Shown: piece by piece, positions 20,661 to 31,508 of the stretch
Layout of the letters: every line of letters begins with the position of its first letter
Numbering within the stretch: position 1 is the first letter of the stretch
Origin: Anaspis maculata
Taxonomy: Eukaryota > Arthropoda > Insecta > Coleoptera > Scraptiidae
DNA length: 64,000 nucleotides
Assembly: GCA_949128115.1 (NCBI GenBank)
Contig: OX421964.1
Span: 17,260,892 to 17,324,891, forward strand
Direction of reading: 5' to 3'
Position numbers and translations under genes: made by a program
Notes under the pieces: model-generated
Databases searched by the model: none
What the model saw: only the letters and a program-made list of their open reading frames with translations
Told to the model about the DNA's origin: nothing

Positions 20661-21990
20661 TTAGTTGAAGAACAAAGAAAAGAAAAAACAGCCGAGTATA
20701 TAAAGAGAGACAGATCAGAACCCCTTCTCCCAAGGAGAAGTAGTGGACGATGGAAGCGAAGAAAAAAAGCTGTATGAGAATCGAGAGAAAGTAATCCGTA
20801 CAAATTATCAAGAGAAAAAAATGCGGAGCACAAAAAACGAAAAAAAATGAGACAAGAGTGAATGGAACAATAAGAAGAGAAAACAGCCAAATACATAAAG
20901 CAAAAAGGATCAGAGCGCTCCTTTCCCTTAGAAGGAGTAGTGAAAGATTCAAGTAAAAAAAGGCGGTTGTACGAAATATGATGGAAAAAATACTGAGTAC
21001 AGAATTATGGGAAGAAAAAAGACGCTGAGAACAAGAAACGGGAAAGAAAACAACCAAAGTATAGAGAATATCAAACAAAATCAACAACCGGATACATTGA
21101 GGGGAAGACCAGAACCAGATTATGAAGAACGAGAAAAAGAAGAATCAGCCAAATACATGAACGAAAAAAATAAGAGCCAACCCCCCCCCCCCCCCAGGAA
21201 ATGAAGTAAAAGATGAAAGTGGAAAAAAGGCTGTACAAAGATTGAGGAAAATCTTTTTTTTTTTCAATCAAGAAACGGAGAAACACATCGACTGCTGGGG
21301 TTATTAGTGTTTTGTGCACTTTCCGTGACGTTGTTGGTCATATATTATTTTGGTCTATCTGAAAGCTGAAAATTGAAACAAAATATGGAAGATCCCTATT
21401 CAAAGGGTTGGACGGTACACATACTTCACGCCAACAGGTTCTTTGAGGGCGGCTTTGGGGTGACATACATTACAAGACCACGATAAGAAAAAGAGAAATC
21501 AATGCTGAGTAAAAAGTTATTGAGAAGAAAAAGACGCTGAGAACAAGACACGAAAGAGAATAGAACCGGAGTGTAGAGAGAAATAAAAATAACAAACAGC
21601 CGAAAACATAAGGTAGAAAATATCAGAATTCTCCCCCTCCCCAATAGAAGCAGTAAAAAACGGAAGTAAAAAGGGAAAGCTGTACGAAACTTAAGAGAAA
21701 ATGATGCTGAGTATAGAGTTGGTGAGGGAACATAAGATGCTGACAACAAGAAACGAGAAAGATTCAAACCAGAGTACCGAGAACAAGAAAAAAACAGCCG
21801 AATAGATGAAGGGAGAAAATCAGGAGCTTTATTGCGCAACAACATAAGTTATATTAAGGACATATGATAGTGTTGGATTGAAGATATCCACACACCTATT
21901 ATAGAACCTGAGACCATGGAACATGAAAAAGACCAGAACCAGATTATAGAGAACAAGAAAAAGAAGAAATGCGGTCAAATTAAGATACAG

Positions 21991-22853
21991 GGTGTTTCGG
22001 AATAAGTGTCACACAATTCACAGGAGGATAGAAAATTGAAAAATTGAGGAATTTTTTCCAATGAAAAATATACCCTTGCAAATGTATAATAACGGAGATA
22101 CAGTCCTTCAAAGTTGTTTTTGAAGACAGTTTTTTTTCATTACTTTTGCGCCGTTTAACCGATTTTATTCAACTTCAAACCTAAGTATGCTGAAATAGGT
22201 CTCTTTTGAACAATAATAACGCAGTTCATCAATTATTTTCAAGGACAAAAATAGTGAGGGAACCTCAAAATTTTGAATGATTGAATAGTAAAGTTTTGAA
22301 CTTTGATGATTCACATGATTTGACAGATGACAAGTAGGGCAATACTCTCAACTGTTCCGAATACAGTCTTCTTAAGCTTCCAAATGACATCGCAAATCAA
22401 GTTCCGTGAGATATAGCTTCGGACATTTGTTGACAGTGACACTTTTGTTTGACAGGTGACAGCCTAAGACTGATTGGCTCTTGCCAGGGAAAAACCATTT
22501 CCGTCCGTATCAAATTTCAAGTCGATCGGGTCAACGGTTTGACAGTTATCGTGGAATATCACAGACAGACACACCGACAGACATCATTCTAAAAATGATC
22601 TCAATCGTCTTGGGGGACCCCAAAATGGATACACTATCCGGCAAAATCCTAAACTTTTTCTCTGCACGATTACAATAGTTCTTCTTTCATGTTGGTGGGG
22701 TGTCAGAAAAGTGAAAATCCAGGAGGTCGCCGTGATGTTGAAATTTCCTTTGGGGTAAATTGAGCGACTGAGCAAGTTTTAGAGACATCGGAGATATCTT
22801 GCTACCAAAGGCGACGTAGCACAGAATATTGGTACTTTCAATGGTGAAGTTTT
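21991..22853. other. No gene recognised
   Basis: Contains CAGGGTGTTTCGGAATAAGT at 21988, a motif like those found at the ends of some insect DNA transposons and seen elsewhere in this window, and an ACAGACAGACACACCGACAG stretch near 22560. Too degraded to assign. Confidence 0.4.
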
Positions 22854-23165
22854 TCACGAATGATCTGATAAAGTGTACCTGTTTACGGTTTGAACCTTTT
22901 GGGGAGGAGGATATTCAAGTGCTCGGCGCTCTGGAAGAGGGCGCGCATGGACAGAATGTGTGTGTTGGTCATTTGGGTAGCCCTGATCGTGTACTCTGCT
23001 TTTGTTTCTGCGGTACGAATGGCAATCTTGACGTTCATGTCCGCTCTTCCCACAATAAAAGCACATCAAGGTGTTCTTGGGGCTTTTTGCTATTTTGGGT
23101 GATTTTTGCATTCCAAAATTTGCTTTTACTGTCCCGCTTGGCCATCTGGCTTGAGTAAGTGCCAA
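22854..23165 (-). pseudogene. Retrotransposon Gag zinc-knuckle fragment
   Basis: The minus-strand frame contains CFYCGKSGHERQDC, a perfect CX2CX4HX4C nucleocapsid zinc knuckle, in a basic context. Such knuckles bind the element RNA during packaging. Neither capsid nor protease motifs could be confirmed next to it. It is on the same strand as the Copia integrase pieces further right, but in the wrong order for that element, so it may belong to another LTR element. Confidence 0.65.
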
Positions 23166-23611
23166 CAGATCACCTCGCAGCTTACCACTGCCAGGAGGGC
23201 GTTATTCTCTCGGCACTTGGATCCTTTGACCACTTCTGATGAAGGCTATTGTTGGATACACGACAGTGTACCTACACATGCGCTCAGAAGCTTCTTCCAT
23301 CTGCGTATGATTGACACGCACACTCGACCAGCACTACCAGCAGAGCAGATTAGAAGACAAAAGAGCAACCATATTTTATTGTTACGTCTACCTTTACACT
23401 TTTATGTTATACACTATTTCGTTAGAATAAACGAAGCTTATCTGCCAAAGCCCACTTCTTCCGAGCAACTACAACACCCTGCACCCTGCAACACCAACAG
23501 CTATGGTGACCTTCTAATAACTACACCAATACTGAAACTTTCTTGCTGAAGAGGTCCATCAAAAAGTGAAAATGAACTACAACTGATTTGAATTTTTTAT
23601 TTTGGAACGAA

Positions 23612-24998
23612 TAGTCCAGTTATTATAGAAAAAATAGCGAACAAAAATGATAACTAGCCGGATTTTTGTAAATATGCTCAGTTAAGCTTGTAGTTCAACG
23701 TAGTGAAAGTCCTCAAGAATCCGGTGTGAGCTTCGGCCGTTGTGGCCTCGAGAACTTGAGAATCAGTTTTTCGTGTTTATCTCGTAAACGATGGCACTTG
23801 GAGGAGAAACACTTGGAGCAAAATTGTTGGAAATTGTGTTGTCTGCAAGAAAGGTCCTTACATAGTCCATCATCAGTCCACTCCTTCTTCGTCAAAACAG
23901 AAGAAAAGTTGAATAGTCCAGATGCTCGATGCCGAATCGATCCATTCTCTTTTGATTGAAACTCAATGCCATCAATACCAACTATGCCGGCGGCATATAC
24001 AGGGTGACATAAAAATAAAAAGTTGAACAAATGTACCTCAAGAATCAAAATAGGTGAAGACATGTGAATCGTCAAAAATATTTCTAATTTCATGACCATG
24101 AAGTCGTCGTGAACTTGAATCAAATATGTTGAGCCATTTCTGAAATATCGTCAGAAGACTGGAGTCGTTACGAAAAAAAAAGTAGTTTTCCGTATATCAG
24201 TTATTCTTCAGATCTTGAATCAAAACTTGGTGTTTTGAATCAAAACAATGATGGATCACATTCAAAATGAAATTACTGTAAAAAGCCCTCGCTAGGCCAA
24301 CTAATTTCAGAAAAAACACAGTCAACTTTTTTTCTGATAAGTAGACGAAAATTATTTTTTTTGTAACAACTTCAGTCTTTTGAAGATAATTCAAGAACGG
24401 CTCAAGATATTCAATTCAAGTTTATGACGACTTTATGACCATGAAATAAGAATTATTTATGGCGATTTTCATGTCTTCACCTATTTTGGTTCTCGAGGTA
24501 CAAATATTTAACTAAATATTTATTTTTATTTCACCGCCGTATATGCCGCCGGCATAGTTCGTCTTGATAACTTCAAGTTTCAATCAAAAGAGAGTGGATC
24601 AAACAACACCTCTACAAAGTGGCACTTCACCATCATAAAACTCAAGGTCCACACCAGTCTTCAGCATCGAGCATCTGGACTATTTTTATTTTCTTGTATT
24701 TTGACGAAGAAGGAGATGACTGACGATGAAATGTGTGAGGACTTTTCTTGTAGACAATAAAATTTCCAACAATTCCTTCTTCAGAAACTTTTTTCCCAAG
24801 TGCTATTGTTCATGAGATATACGCGAAAAACTGACCCCCAAGTTCTTCTCGAGGCCACAACGGCCGAAGCTCACACCGGATTCTTGAGGACTCTTACTAT
24901 GTTGAACGACATGCTTAACTGAGCTTATATACAAAAATCCGGCTAGTTATCATTTTTGTTCGCTATTTGCGATTTAAACAGCTAAAATTCCTGGACTA
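23612..24998. mobile_element. Fold-back element 1 (palindrome, 1.4 kb)
   Basis: Starts TAGTCCAG and ends CTGGACTA. The left arm (23612 to about 24190) matches the complement of the right arm (about 24345-24998), including landmarks such as GATAACTAGCCGGATTTTTG, GGTGTGAGCTTCGGCCGTTG and the CGGCGGCATA box. A loop of about 150 bases separates them. No coding sequence. Terminal family unknown; a GAA triplet flanks both sides but is too short to be proof of a target duplication. Confidence 0.8.
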
Positions 24999-25129
24999 GA
25001 AACTTTTTTATCAGCGAATATTTAGTTCTTGCTCAACATCTCAACTCCGTGAAACTTTGTGGTGCGTTACTCAGCCTCTCTTGCAATTATTCTCTTTCTT
25101 GAACCAATTTTGCTCTCTTTCCACTTGTC

Positions 25130-25390
25130 AACCATCATTCTTCATCATAAGTGCAGGAAGCGGCACAATATCCGTTTCTTCTTGCTTTTCCAACTCATCT
25201 TGTTCTTAAACCATGCCCTTTCCTGCACCAGACATTTTCGTTTCTTCAAAAATTACTTCGACATGATTTCTTGCATACAATTTTCTTTTCTTGGCTTTCG
25301 GCATGTGAACATGTGCTTCAGAGCCAAACACTCTTATCTTAGCGACGTCTGGCCTCCTTCCAAATCAAAGCTTATAGTGGGGTTGGTAGC
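25130..25390 (-). pseudogene. Copia integrase fragment (C-terminal part)
   Basis: Minus strand reads FGRRPDVAKIRVFGSEAHVH followed by MPKAKKRKL, the conserved segment after the integrase core in Copia elements (usually WFGxKPDVSHLRVFG). The Trp before FGRR is a TGA here. The upstream core lies at 29606-29860, displaced by fold-back element 2. Confidence 0.8.
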
Positions 25391-26445
25391 CATTCCCATA
25401 CGGCATTTAATGATACAGAAAATTCCTTCTGTCTGAGTGTTCTACAAGGCCTAACGAACGATATTAGAAGGGGAAGCACAAAAGCTTCCCCTTAGGGAAG
25501 CCGCAGGGGGCCCTGTCAAGTTGACGGTCTAAGAACTCCTACCAAACCATCTTTCAATTCCATTGTATCACTCAATGGGGATGATGTGACTCCATCGTGG
25601 ATCTCGATGGCATTGGTCGCCATGTCTCTTTCATCCTTCATGCTTGAAAAATAGTTTCTTCGGGAGGTCAGAGAAATTACTTTTTTATTTTCTTATATAT
25701 ACAAGAGGACGCAAAGGTGCCATGTTTTGTGTCTTAACCTGTCATTATGACATTGCCAAATTCCTACTATGAAGTCAATTTGTCAAATTCTCAATTTTGG
25801 GCTGATTGGTAGGCTAAGAATTTGGTATTCTCCAACATCCAATTCAGACGTACTTTTTCCAATGTCCAACTAGATGTTACTGAAATAATCGCAGGGGTGG
25901 ATAGACTGAACTATTTTCCAAACATTATGTCGAGGAAATCAATCCTAAACACATACATGGAGAGTACACAAATTATTTTTCTTTCGGTCGGTCGAATTGC
26001 GATGCCTACTACGTCCGTCAGGGAGAACGCTGAGCATCGCCAGACTAAACTAGAATGAAAAAAGCCTGAACGAATTCACAACTGCCTGAAACACTCATTA
26101 TCTCGTTCGACATTCAATTCTGAGTCAGCACTTGGAGTTTCAGTCAGTTTTGAGTTTGTTCAGGCTATTTTCATACTAGATTAGTCTGGCGATGCTCGGC
26201 GTTCTCCCTGACGGGCGTAGTAGGCAGCGCAATTCGACCGACCTAAAGAAAAATACATTGTGTACTCTTCATGCGCGGTTTAGAAATAATTTCCTTGGCA
26301 TAATGTTTAGGAAATAGTTCAATCTATCTACCCCTGACGATTATTCCAATAACATCCAGTTGGACACTGGAAAAAGTACGTCTGAACTGGATGTTAAAAA
26401 ATACCTACTTCTCAGCCTACCAATCAGCCCAAAATTAAGGATTCG

Positions 26446-26453
26446 AAAAATTA

Positions 26454-26491
<38 letters not shown>

Positions 26492-29228
26492 CGGGCACGC
26501 AACAGACTAACAAGTCCAATAATAGCGTGACCGCGGAACGAAGAAAAGAAAATCCGTCGCAACACTACTCACTGACAAGAACAATGCGTCGATTGCATCT
26601 TAATCAAAAACTCGCCTGACATCCGCCGCACTGCAGTTGAAAATGTCGAACTTCTCCTGGAACCTATTGTATGTCAGAGCAAGGCGGTTCACTGGAGAAT
26701 TGAAGTAAAAGAGCTTTTGTGTGGGCCTCACATAAAAAACATCACTCCGCCTTAGGCCCTGTCTTGGAACATTTAGGGAGATCCTTGAAAGAACACTGGG
26801 GGAGGTTACCGCACCCGAAACAAGCCTATGCAGGAAAAGAAGGTAGCCAACCGTTCTACGGCTTTCCAAAGACCGATGACCAAATCTGGCCAGCAACGAC
26901 TGCTGCGGGAAACCAACACAAGGGTAAACTCCATCGACCCTGAGGGCCAGCAGCTTCAGGAAACGCCGCTGCACACCCTCCAGAAAGGACACATATTTCT
27001 CGTGGTAGGGGCACCAGATGACGGATGCATACTCCAGCCGTGGCAAAACCAAGGACGAAAAGAGACGCTGCAATGTCTCGATGTTGGAAAAGTCCCCGGA
27101 GTTCCGTGTCACGAAACCCAGTGTAGTGTAGGCTGCCCTGTGCACGTAGCCAATGTGCTCTGAGAAAGAAAGCTTTGGGTCGAAGTACACGCCAAGGTCT
27201 TTGATGACACTGGGTCTGGCCAGAATGTGATCGCCTATCTTGTACGGGAACTCCAGGGGTCCAGAGGACCTCGAAAAGGACATGACCATGCACTTCGTCA
27301 CGTTCAAGTCAAGACCGTTCGCAGCGCACCATCCCACCAATGCATCGATGTCCTCCTGAAGGCGAGAGCAGTCCTCAGAAGAATTCACAGGCGAAAAGAT
27401 CTTCAGATCGTCAGCATAGAGGAGGAACGAGCTCCTGAGGCTCAGCCCAATGTCATTTATGAAAATGATGAAAAGTAGGGGACCCAGCACAGATCCCTGC
27501 GGGACCCCCGACACAACCTCGAAGCTCTCGGAACTGTGACCCGAAACCCTCACAAACTGCCTTCGACCGACCAGATAGGACCTGAACAGTCTGACCAGAT
27601 CGGGGGAAAACCCCAGATTTTCCAACTTCCTCAAGAGTACGTCGTGGCTTATACGATCAAAAGCCTTTGAAAAATCGGTGTAGATGACATCGGCCTGCTT
27701 ACGCTCGCTCATACAATCAGATATGAATTGCGTTTTCTCCATCAAGTTCGTGACTGTTGACTTTCCCTTTATAAAACCGTGCTGCTCGCTTACTATTTTC
27801 TGTTCAACAAACCCCGAGATAACCCTATGCAAGCAAATCTCGAACACCTTGCTGACGTTGCTCAAGATAGCGATCGGTCTATAGTTCTCAGCGCAGTTCC
27901 TAGGGCCGTTCTTGTGAATAGGGCACAACCTAGAGCTTTTCCATGATTTGGGGAAGGTGGAGGAAGCAAGAGCTCTGTTGAAAATCAATTGCAGGGGGCG
28001 GGCAAGGGCAGAACGACAGTCCCTTAACAGATATGATGGAACGAGGTCCGGCCCGACAGCATTACCAACCTTCAGCTTGACCAAGGCTGCCACGACGTCA
28101 CTCTCGCTGAAAGTGGTGAGGCAAAGGTAGTCAGTCGACCCCAGGTCGCCACAGGAGTAAGCCGGATTGTTACTGCTCGCATAGACACCTGAGAAATAAC
28201 GTGCGAAGCAGTTGGCAACATCACGGGGATTACTGTTAGATTCACCTTGGTGCAAAACCTCACTGGGTATGCCCGACCGACCCTTCTTGCTCGCAATATG
28301 TTGCCAGAACTTCCTTGGGTCACCCCTAATATTACCCTCGATCCGGGACAAGTATCTGGCGCGAGCAACTCTAATGTCACGCTTGAGAGCCGCCCGAAGA
28401 GCCCCTAGTCTCGGAAGCGCAGAAACGTCCCCAGACGCTGAGGCGCGTCTCAACCTCTCCTTCAACCTTACGCGTTTTCTTATGCTACCATCGAACCATG
28501 GAGGATACTTACTTTTTCTTGGCTTTGACTTTGGTACATAGACGTCAAATAAGAAGTAGAGAGTATCGTAGAACGCCTCAAGCGTCTCATCAACATCAGT
28601 CAAGCGCTCAAGCCCCGACCAATCACACCCGACGACAGCCTCATACAAGCCCAAGAAGTCAGCCCTACGAAAGTTGTAGTTGAAGTCACAGGCACTTCTA
28701 GCAATCTTCCTGGCGCGCGGAATACTGGGGGCGAGTCTTATCTCAAGAGCTGGATGGTGATTATCCTCGGTCAGCAAGGGGGCGTCACTTCTGATCACAG
28801 TACAGGAAACCGTCGAGAATACAAGATCGAGCAGTCTTTGGTTTGAATTAGGGATGTTATTATATTGCTTCATGTCAAAAAACGTGCACAGGCTCGAGCA
28901 TAGCTGATATCTAGTATTATTCAATGAGCACAGGTCTAATGCACGCAAATCTGAGCAATCTTTGTATTCCGGAATGTTAAAGTCGCCAACAATCACTAAC
29001 TCAGACAAAAAGAGAGCCTCCAGAGATTCCAAGAACTCCATCGGCAGTCTGAACAGCTCCAGAGACAGACGAGGCGGCACATACAGCACCACAACAATCA
29101 CGGTTCTTCCACGCTGCAAGCAACACCTGACCATCAAAAAATCCACTGATTCCAGTCTGTCAACATAATCATTTTGCCCCAACGTAATCAGTGAGGACAT
29201 CAAATCACCCCCCACCGCCAGAAGCAAT
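26446..29228 (-). mobile_element. 5'-truncated non-LTR retrotransposon with (AAT)n tail
   Basis: The minus-strand 3' end is an (AAT)n run at about 26451-26487, a tail type known from I-like elements. The 5' end falls within the endonuclease domain near 29228. It interrupts the right arm of fold-back element 2: arm sequence GGGCTGATTGG side lies left of it and the GACTTCATAATAGG side lies right. Confidence 0.85.
26600..29227 (-). CDS. Non-LTR ORF2: partial AP endonuclease plus reverse transcriptase
   Basis: An uninterrupted 875-codon frame. It opens at the truncation point (a TTG, not a true start). Residues 1-165 are the C-terminal half of an APE-type endonuclease (GDFN at 81-84; the SDH-equivalent region is LLTEDNHHPAL). 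Reverse transcriptase spans about 420-690, with palm motif IYTDFSKAFD (catalytic D518), GVPQGSVLGPLLF and YADD at 604-607. The C-terminal part has the HEKYVSFLEGVQRRF region typical of Jockey/I-like elements. The endonuclease N-terminus with its catalytic Asn/Glu is missing, so this copy cannot move by itself. The lack of any stop suggests recent insertion. Confidence 0.9.
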   Translation of the reverse strand: MLLAVGGDLMSSLITLGQNDYVDRLESVDFLMVRCCLQRGRTVIVVVLYVPPRLSLELFRLPMEFLESLEALFLSELVIVGDFNIPEYKDCSDLRALDLCSLNNTRYQLCSSLCTFFDMKQYNNIPNSNQRLLDLVFSTVSCTVIRSDAPLLTEDNHHPALEIRLAPSIPRARKIARSACDFNYNFRRADFLGLYEAVVGCDWSGLERLTDVDETLEAFYDTLYFLFDVYVPKSKPRKSKYPPWFDGSIRKRVRLKERLRRASASGDVSALPRLGALRAALKRDIRVARARYLSRIEGNIRGDPRKFWQHIASKKGRSGIPSEVLHQGESNSNPRDVANCFARYFSGVYASSNNPAYSCGDLGSTDYLCLTTFSESDVVAALVKLKVGNAVGPDLVPSYLLRDCRSALARPLQLIFNRALASSTFPKSWKSSRLCPIHKNGPRNCAENYRPIAILSNVSKVFEICLHRVISGFVEQKIVSEQHGFIKGKSTVTNLMEKTQFISDCMSERKQADVIYTDFSKAFDRISHDVLLRKLENLGFSPDLVRLFRSYLVGRRQFVRVSGHSSESFEVVSGVPQGSVLGPLLFIIFINDIGLSLRSSFLLYADDLKIFSPVNSSEDCSRLQEDIDALVGWCAANGLDLNVTKCMVMSFSRSSGPLEFPYKIGDHILARPSVIKDLGVYFDPKLSFSEHIGYVHRAAYTTLGFVTRNSGDFSNIETLQRLFSSLVLPRLEYASVIWCPYHEKYVSFLEGVQRRFLKLLALRVDGVYPCVGFPQQSLLARFGHRSLESRRTVGYLLFLHRLVSGAVTSPSVLSRISLNVPRQGLRRSDVFYVRPTQKLFYFNSPVNRLALTYNRFQEKFDIFNCSAADVRRVFD

Positions 29229-29605
29229 TGACTTCATAATAGGATTTTGGGAATGCCGAATAACAGGATAAGATGAAAAACATGCCAACTTCGCATTCTC
29301 TTGTATGTATAAAAAAATAAGAACTGATTTCTCTGACCTCCCGAAGAAATTATTTTTTCAAGCATGGAGGATAGAAGAGACATGGTGACCAATGCCATCG
29401 AGATTCACAATGAAGTCACATCATCCCCATTTGAGTGATATAACGAAATTGAAAGATGGTTTGGTAGGAAATCTTGGATCGTCAGTTTGACAGGGCCCCC
29501 TGCGGCCCCCCTAAGGGGAAGCTTTTGTGCTTCCCCTTCTAATATCGTTCGATAGACCTTGTAAAAGACTCATGCAAAAGGAATTCTCTGTATCATCAAA
29601 TGCCG

Positions 29606-29860
29606 TATAGTACCGTTTTTTGATGTGTACCAATCCTACTATTAGCATTAGCAGGAACTCTTTTCACTTCTAGTACCATTTTTGGGCTTCTGTTTGTCAG
29701 ATATTTGGCGAAATAAATTGTCTCACCCACATGTTTTTGTTCACGCGTGGCTCAAGAACCATTAGTCTTATCCAATAGCGTCCGATTCATCCGTTCGGCT
29801 ACTCCGTTTCGTTCGGGAGCGTATGGAGCTGTGGTTGAGAACTTGATTCCTTTCCAGTTT
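29606..29860 (-). pseudogene. Copia integrase core fragment
   Basis: Minus strand reads GIKFSTTAPYAPERNGVAER then MNRTLLDKTNGS and a stop, followed by ETIYFAKYLTNRSPK. This is the last part of the integrase core (the E of the DDE triad lies in the PERNGVAER stretch) and the helix that follows in Copia elements. Continues at 25390 after fold-back element 2 is taken out. Confidence 0.85.
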
Positions 29861-30848
29861 CCAACTCGGTTTCATCCATATAATCTAGAAATATATTCGT
29901 AACTCATACGACTGAATTAAGACACTGAAACTTGCTGAAGGTTACATTATAAAACTCAACGGTACACGTCAGCTCTGCTTTATTTATGTTGCAACTGTTC
30001 AACCATTTAAGCTGAATATTTGGCATGCGGTTTTGTCTTGACAAGCGCAGTGAAGAAATAAAGAAAAATGTGTTCAGCATACAATGATCACGCCAACTCG
30101 ACGGGGTCGTAATTTTGTGGTCCGGTGTTCCAGTTGACCCCCAGAAATATTATATGTCAGGTTTATGTATAATAGTGCAGGGACATCAGGGACCCTCAGG
30201 GACATCTCTGCCTGGACAATTCGGCGGGCGAACATTCCCTTGCTCAACTTCCCTCAACATTAGCGGTTGTTCGCCCGCAAGCGTTGTATAGAGGCCATCA
30301 AAAAGGCATGTTGCGACCGTAATTTGTGCTGGAATAAAAAGTTAAGATCAAGGCAGAAGGGCCACCGAAGCACGCCCATTCATGCCGCTTCCCGTCCTCA
30401 TCAGCGCGCCCCCGCAGACGCAAATTACGGACGACGCGGCCCGCCGCGCCAACTTCAAAATTTCAATTAAAATATTTGCGCCGTTTGCGGCGCCGCCGTG
30501 TCCTTTCCCTTTTGCAGCCCCCCGAGCGAGAGCGGTCAACGCAACTTTGGCCGTGTCATACGGAGCGAGCGGGCGGCCCTCGTACAGCCAGCAGGCGGCA
30601 GAGAGCAAGAGCAAGAGCAAAAGCAGCTCTCGCACACAGCCAGCCATCCTAGAGGGAATTTCTGTACGCTCGACTTGTTCTTAATAGTCTTTATGGCACA
30701 CAGGGCTGTTCTCCGGCGCTCATAGCCGAATGCTCTTGGCTCTCTCTCTGTGTGCCGCTGCCTCTCTAATATCGCACATCCTCCGCGCCACGGTTCCGTC
30801 TTGTCCTTTATTTCCTGTCGGTTTCAATTACATTTGTCACAATTTCAG
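29861..30848. other. Flank and probable intron upstream of the host exon
   Basis: 29861-30250 is A/T-rich with no motif. 30380-30760 is strikingly GC-rich (for example TTTGCGGCGCCGCCGTGTCC) compared with its surroundings and could be conserved regulatory or untranslated sequence of the host gene. The short open frames there have no recognisable domain. Confidence 0.4.
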
Positions 30849-30992
30849 GGCGAGCTGACTCCGAGTCGATTGCCTCCTTCCTGGATCTCGTACTCGCATT
30901 TCGTTTACCAAACGGACGACGGCTCCCTGGCCGTGCTGGACACCCGGACGCGGAACTTCACCGTCACAGTTTTAGTTACTAATCATACTTTG
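30849..30992 (+). CDS. Host gene exon: dipeptidyl-peptidase family (DPP4/DPP6/DPP10-like), beta-propeller start
   Basis: Preceded by a polypyrimidine/TTTCAG acceptor and followed by a GTAAGT donor, this 144-base exon is exactly 48 codons in phase 0. It encodes GELTPSRLPPSWISYSHFVY followed by QTDDGSLAVLDTRTRNF and TVLVTNHTL. The order WIS-x3-F-x-Y, a GSL-type blade strand, then TVLV-N-x-TL matches the first propeller blade of S9B dipeptidyl peptidases and their inactive potassium-channel-associated relatives. These are type II membrane glycoproteins; NFT and NHT are possible glycosylation sites. Neither the upstream membrane-anchor exon nor the catalytic hydrolase domain is in the window, so active and inactive paralogues cannot be told apart. 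Confidence 0.75.
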
Positions 30993-31433
30993 GTAAGTTT
31001 CGCCGCGCTTAGGAGCTTATCGCTCTTCGCGCTTTGCATGCTGTAGTACTAAGAGACTTGAAAGATCTGGCGCTGAAAGCTCTCAGTGTACATGACCTGA
31101 CCTAACTGCAATTGTATTGACTTGACCGAACGTGACCTGACCTACATCAAACGTGGGAGTACTCTAGATCTGGCGTACTAAGTACAACGAAAATAACTTT
31201 CCATTTCAAGGACCATTTTGTTACATCTCCGGTTAACTCCACCTCTAGCTAAACTGAATATTGAGACTACAAGGAAATTACATATTTTATTTGTTCCGAC
31301 TTGCACGAACACCGAGACGAACACATAGTTTTCATCAAGTACTGGGATCTTTCGGCACTATACCACACGCGTTTTGTAGAAATATTGTTTAGACGTCTCT
31401 CATGCTCACGTTGTGGAAAAACTTGTGTTTCAG

Positions 31434-31508
31434 AGGCAGCTGAATGTCAAAGGATACCAGTGCTCAAAGGACCTTAAATATGTGCTCTTCCAACATAACG
31501 TTAAATCA
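31434..31508 (+). CDS. Host gene next exon: dipeptidyl-peptidase family propeller
   Basis: Acceptor TTGTGTTTCAG, then 75 bases (25 codons, phase 0) encoding RQLNVKGYQCSKDLKYVLFQ and HNVKS, then donor GTAAGT. The phase agrees with the exon at 30849-30992, 441 bases upstream, and the pattern LNVxxYQxSxDxKYVLFxxNV is the next propeller segment of DPP proteins (usually followed by the YRHSxxAxY strand). That following exon is not found in the rest of the window, so a long intron filled with transposons is likely, or the next exon lies beyond the window. Confidence 0.75.

Larger units (their letters stand above)
19641..21990. repeat. Purine-rich tandem satellite, about 207-bp period
   Basis: Degenerate units share GAAGAAAAAAGACGCTGAGA followed by ACAAGAAACG, AAACAGCCGAATACATGAAG and a CCCC...AAGTAGT segment. 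The GAAGAAAAAAGACG-type anchor is at about 19724, 20181, 20393, 20812, 21011 and 21522. Spacings of 212 and 199 give the monomer; the longer gaps of 457 and 419 are explained by two inserted elements. Long minus-strand frames rich in Phe/Leu/Ser are artefacts of the purine bias. Confidence 0.75.
25401..29605. mobile_element. Fold-back element 2 (palindrome), carrying a non-LTR insertion
   Basis: CGGCATTTAATGATACAG at 25401 pairs with CTGTATCATCAAATGCCG ending at 29605. The left arm runs to about 26092; the right arm is 26137-26445 plus 29229-29605, because a non-LTR element is inserted in it. The loop is only about 44 bases. Without the insertion the element is about 1.4 kb. Flanks are TATA on one side and TATG on the other (minus-strand reading), a possible 4-bp duplication with one change. 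It disrupts a Copia integrase. Confidence 0.8.

Noticed and set aside
20383..21087. Long Phe/Leu-rich minus-strand frame that looks like a membrane protein
   Set aside because: Produced by the purine-rich satellite read on the opposite strand; it also crosses the SINE.
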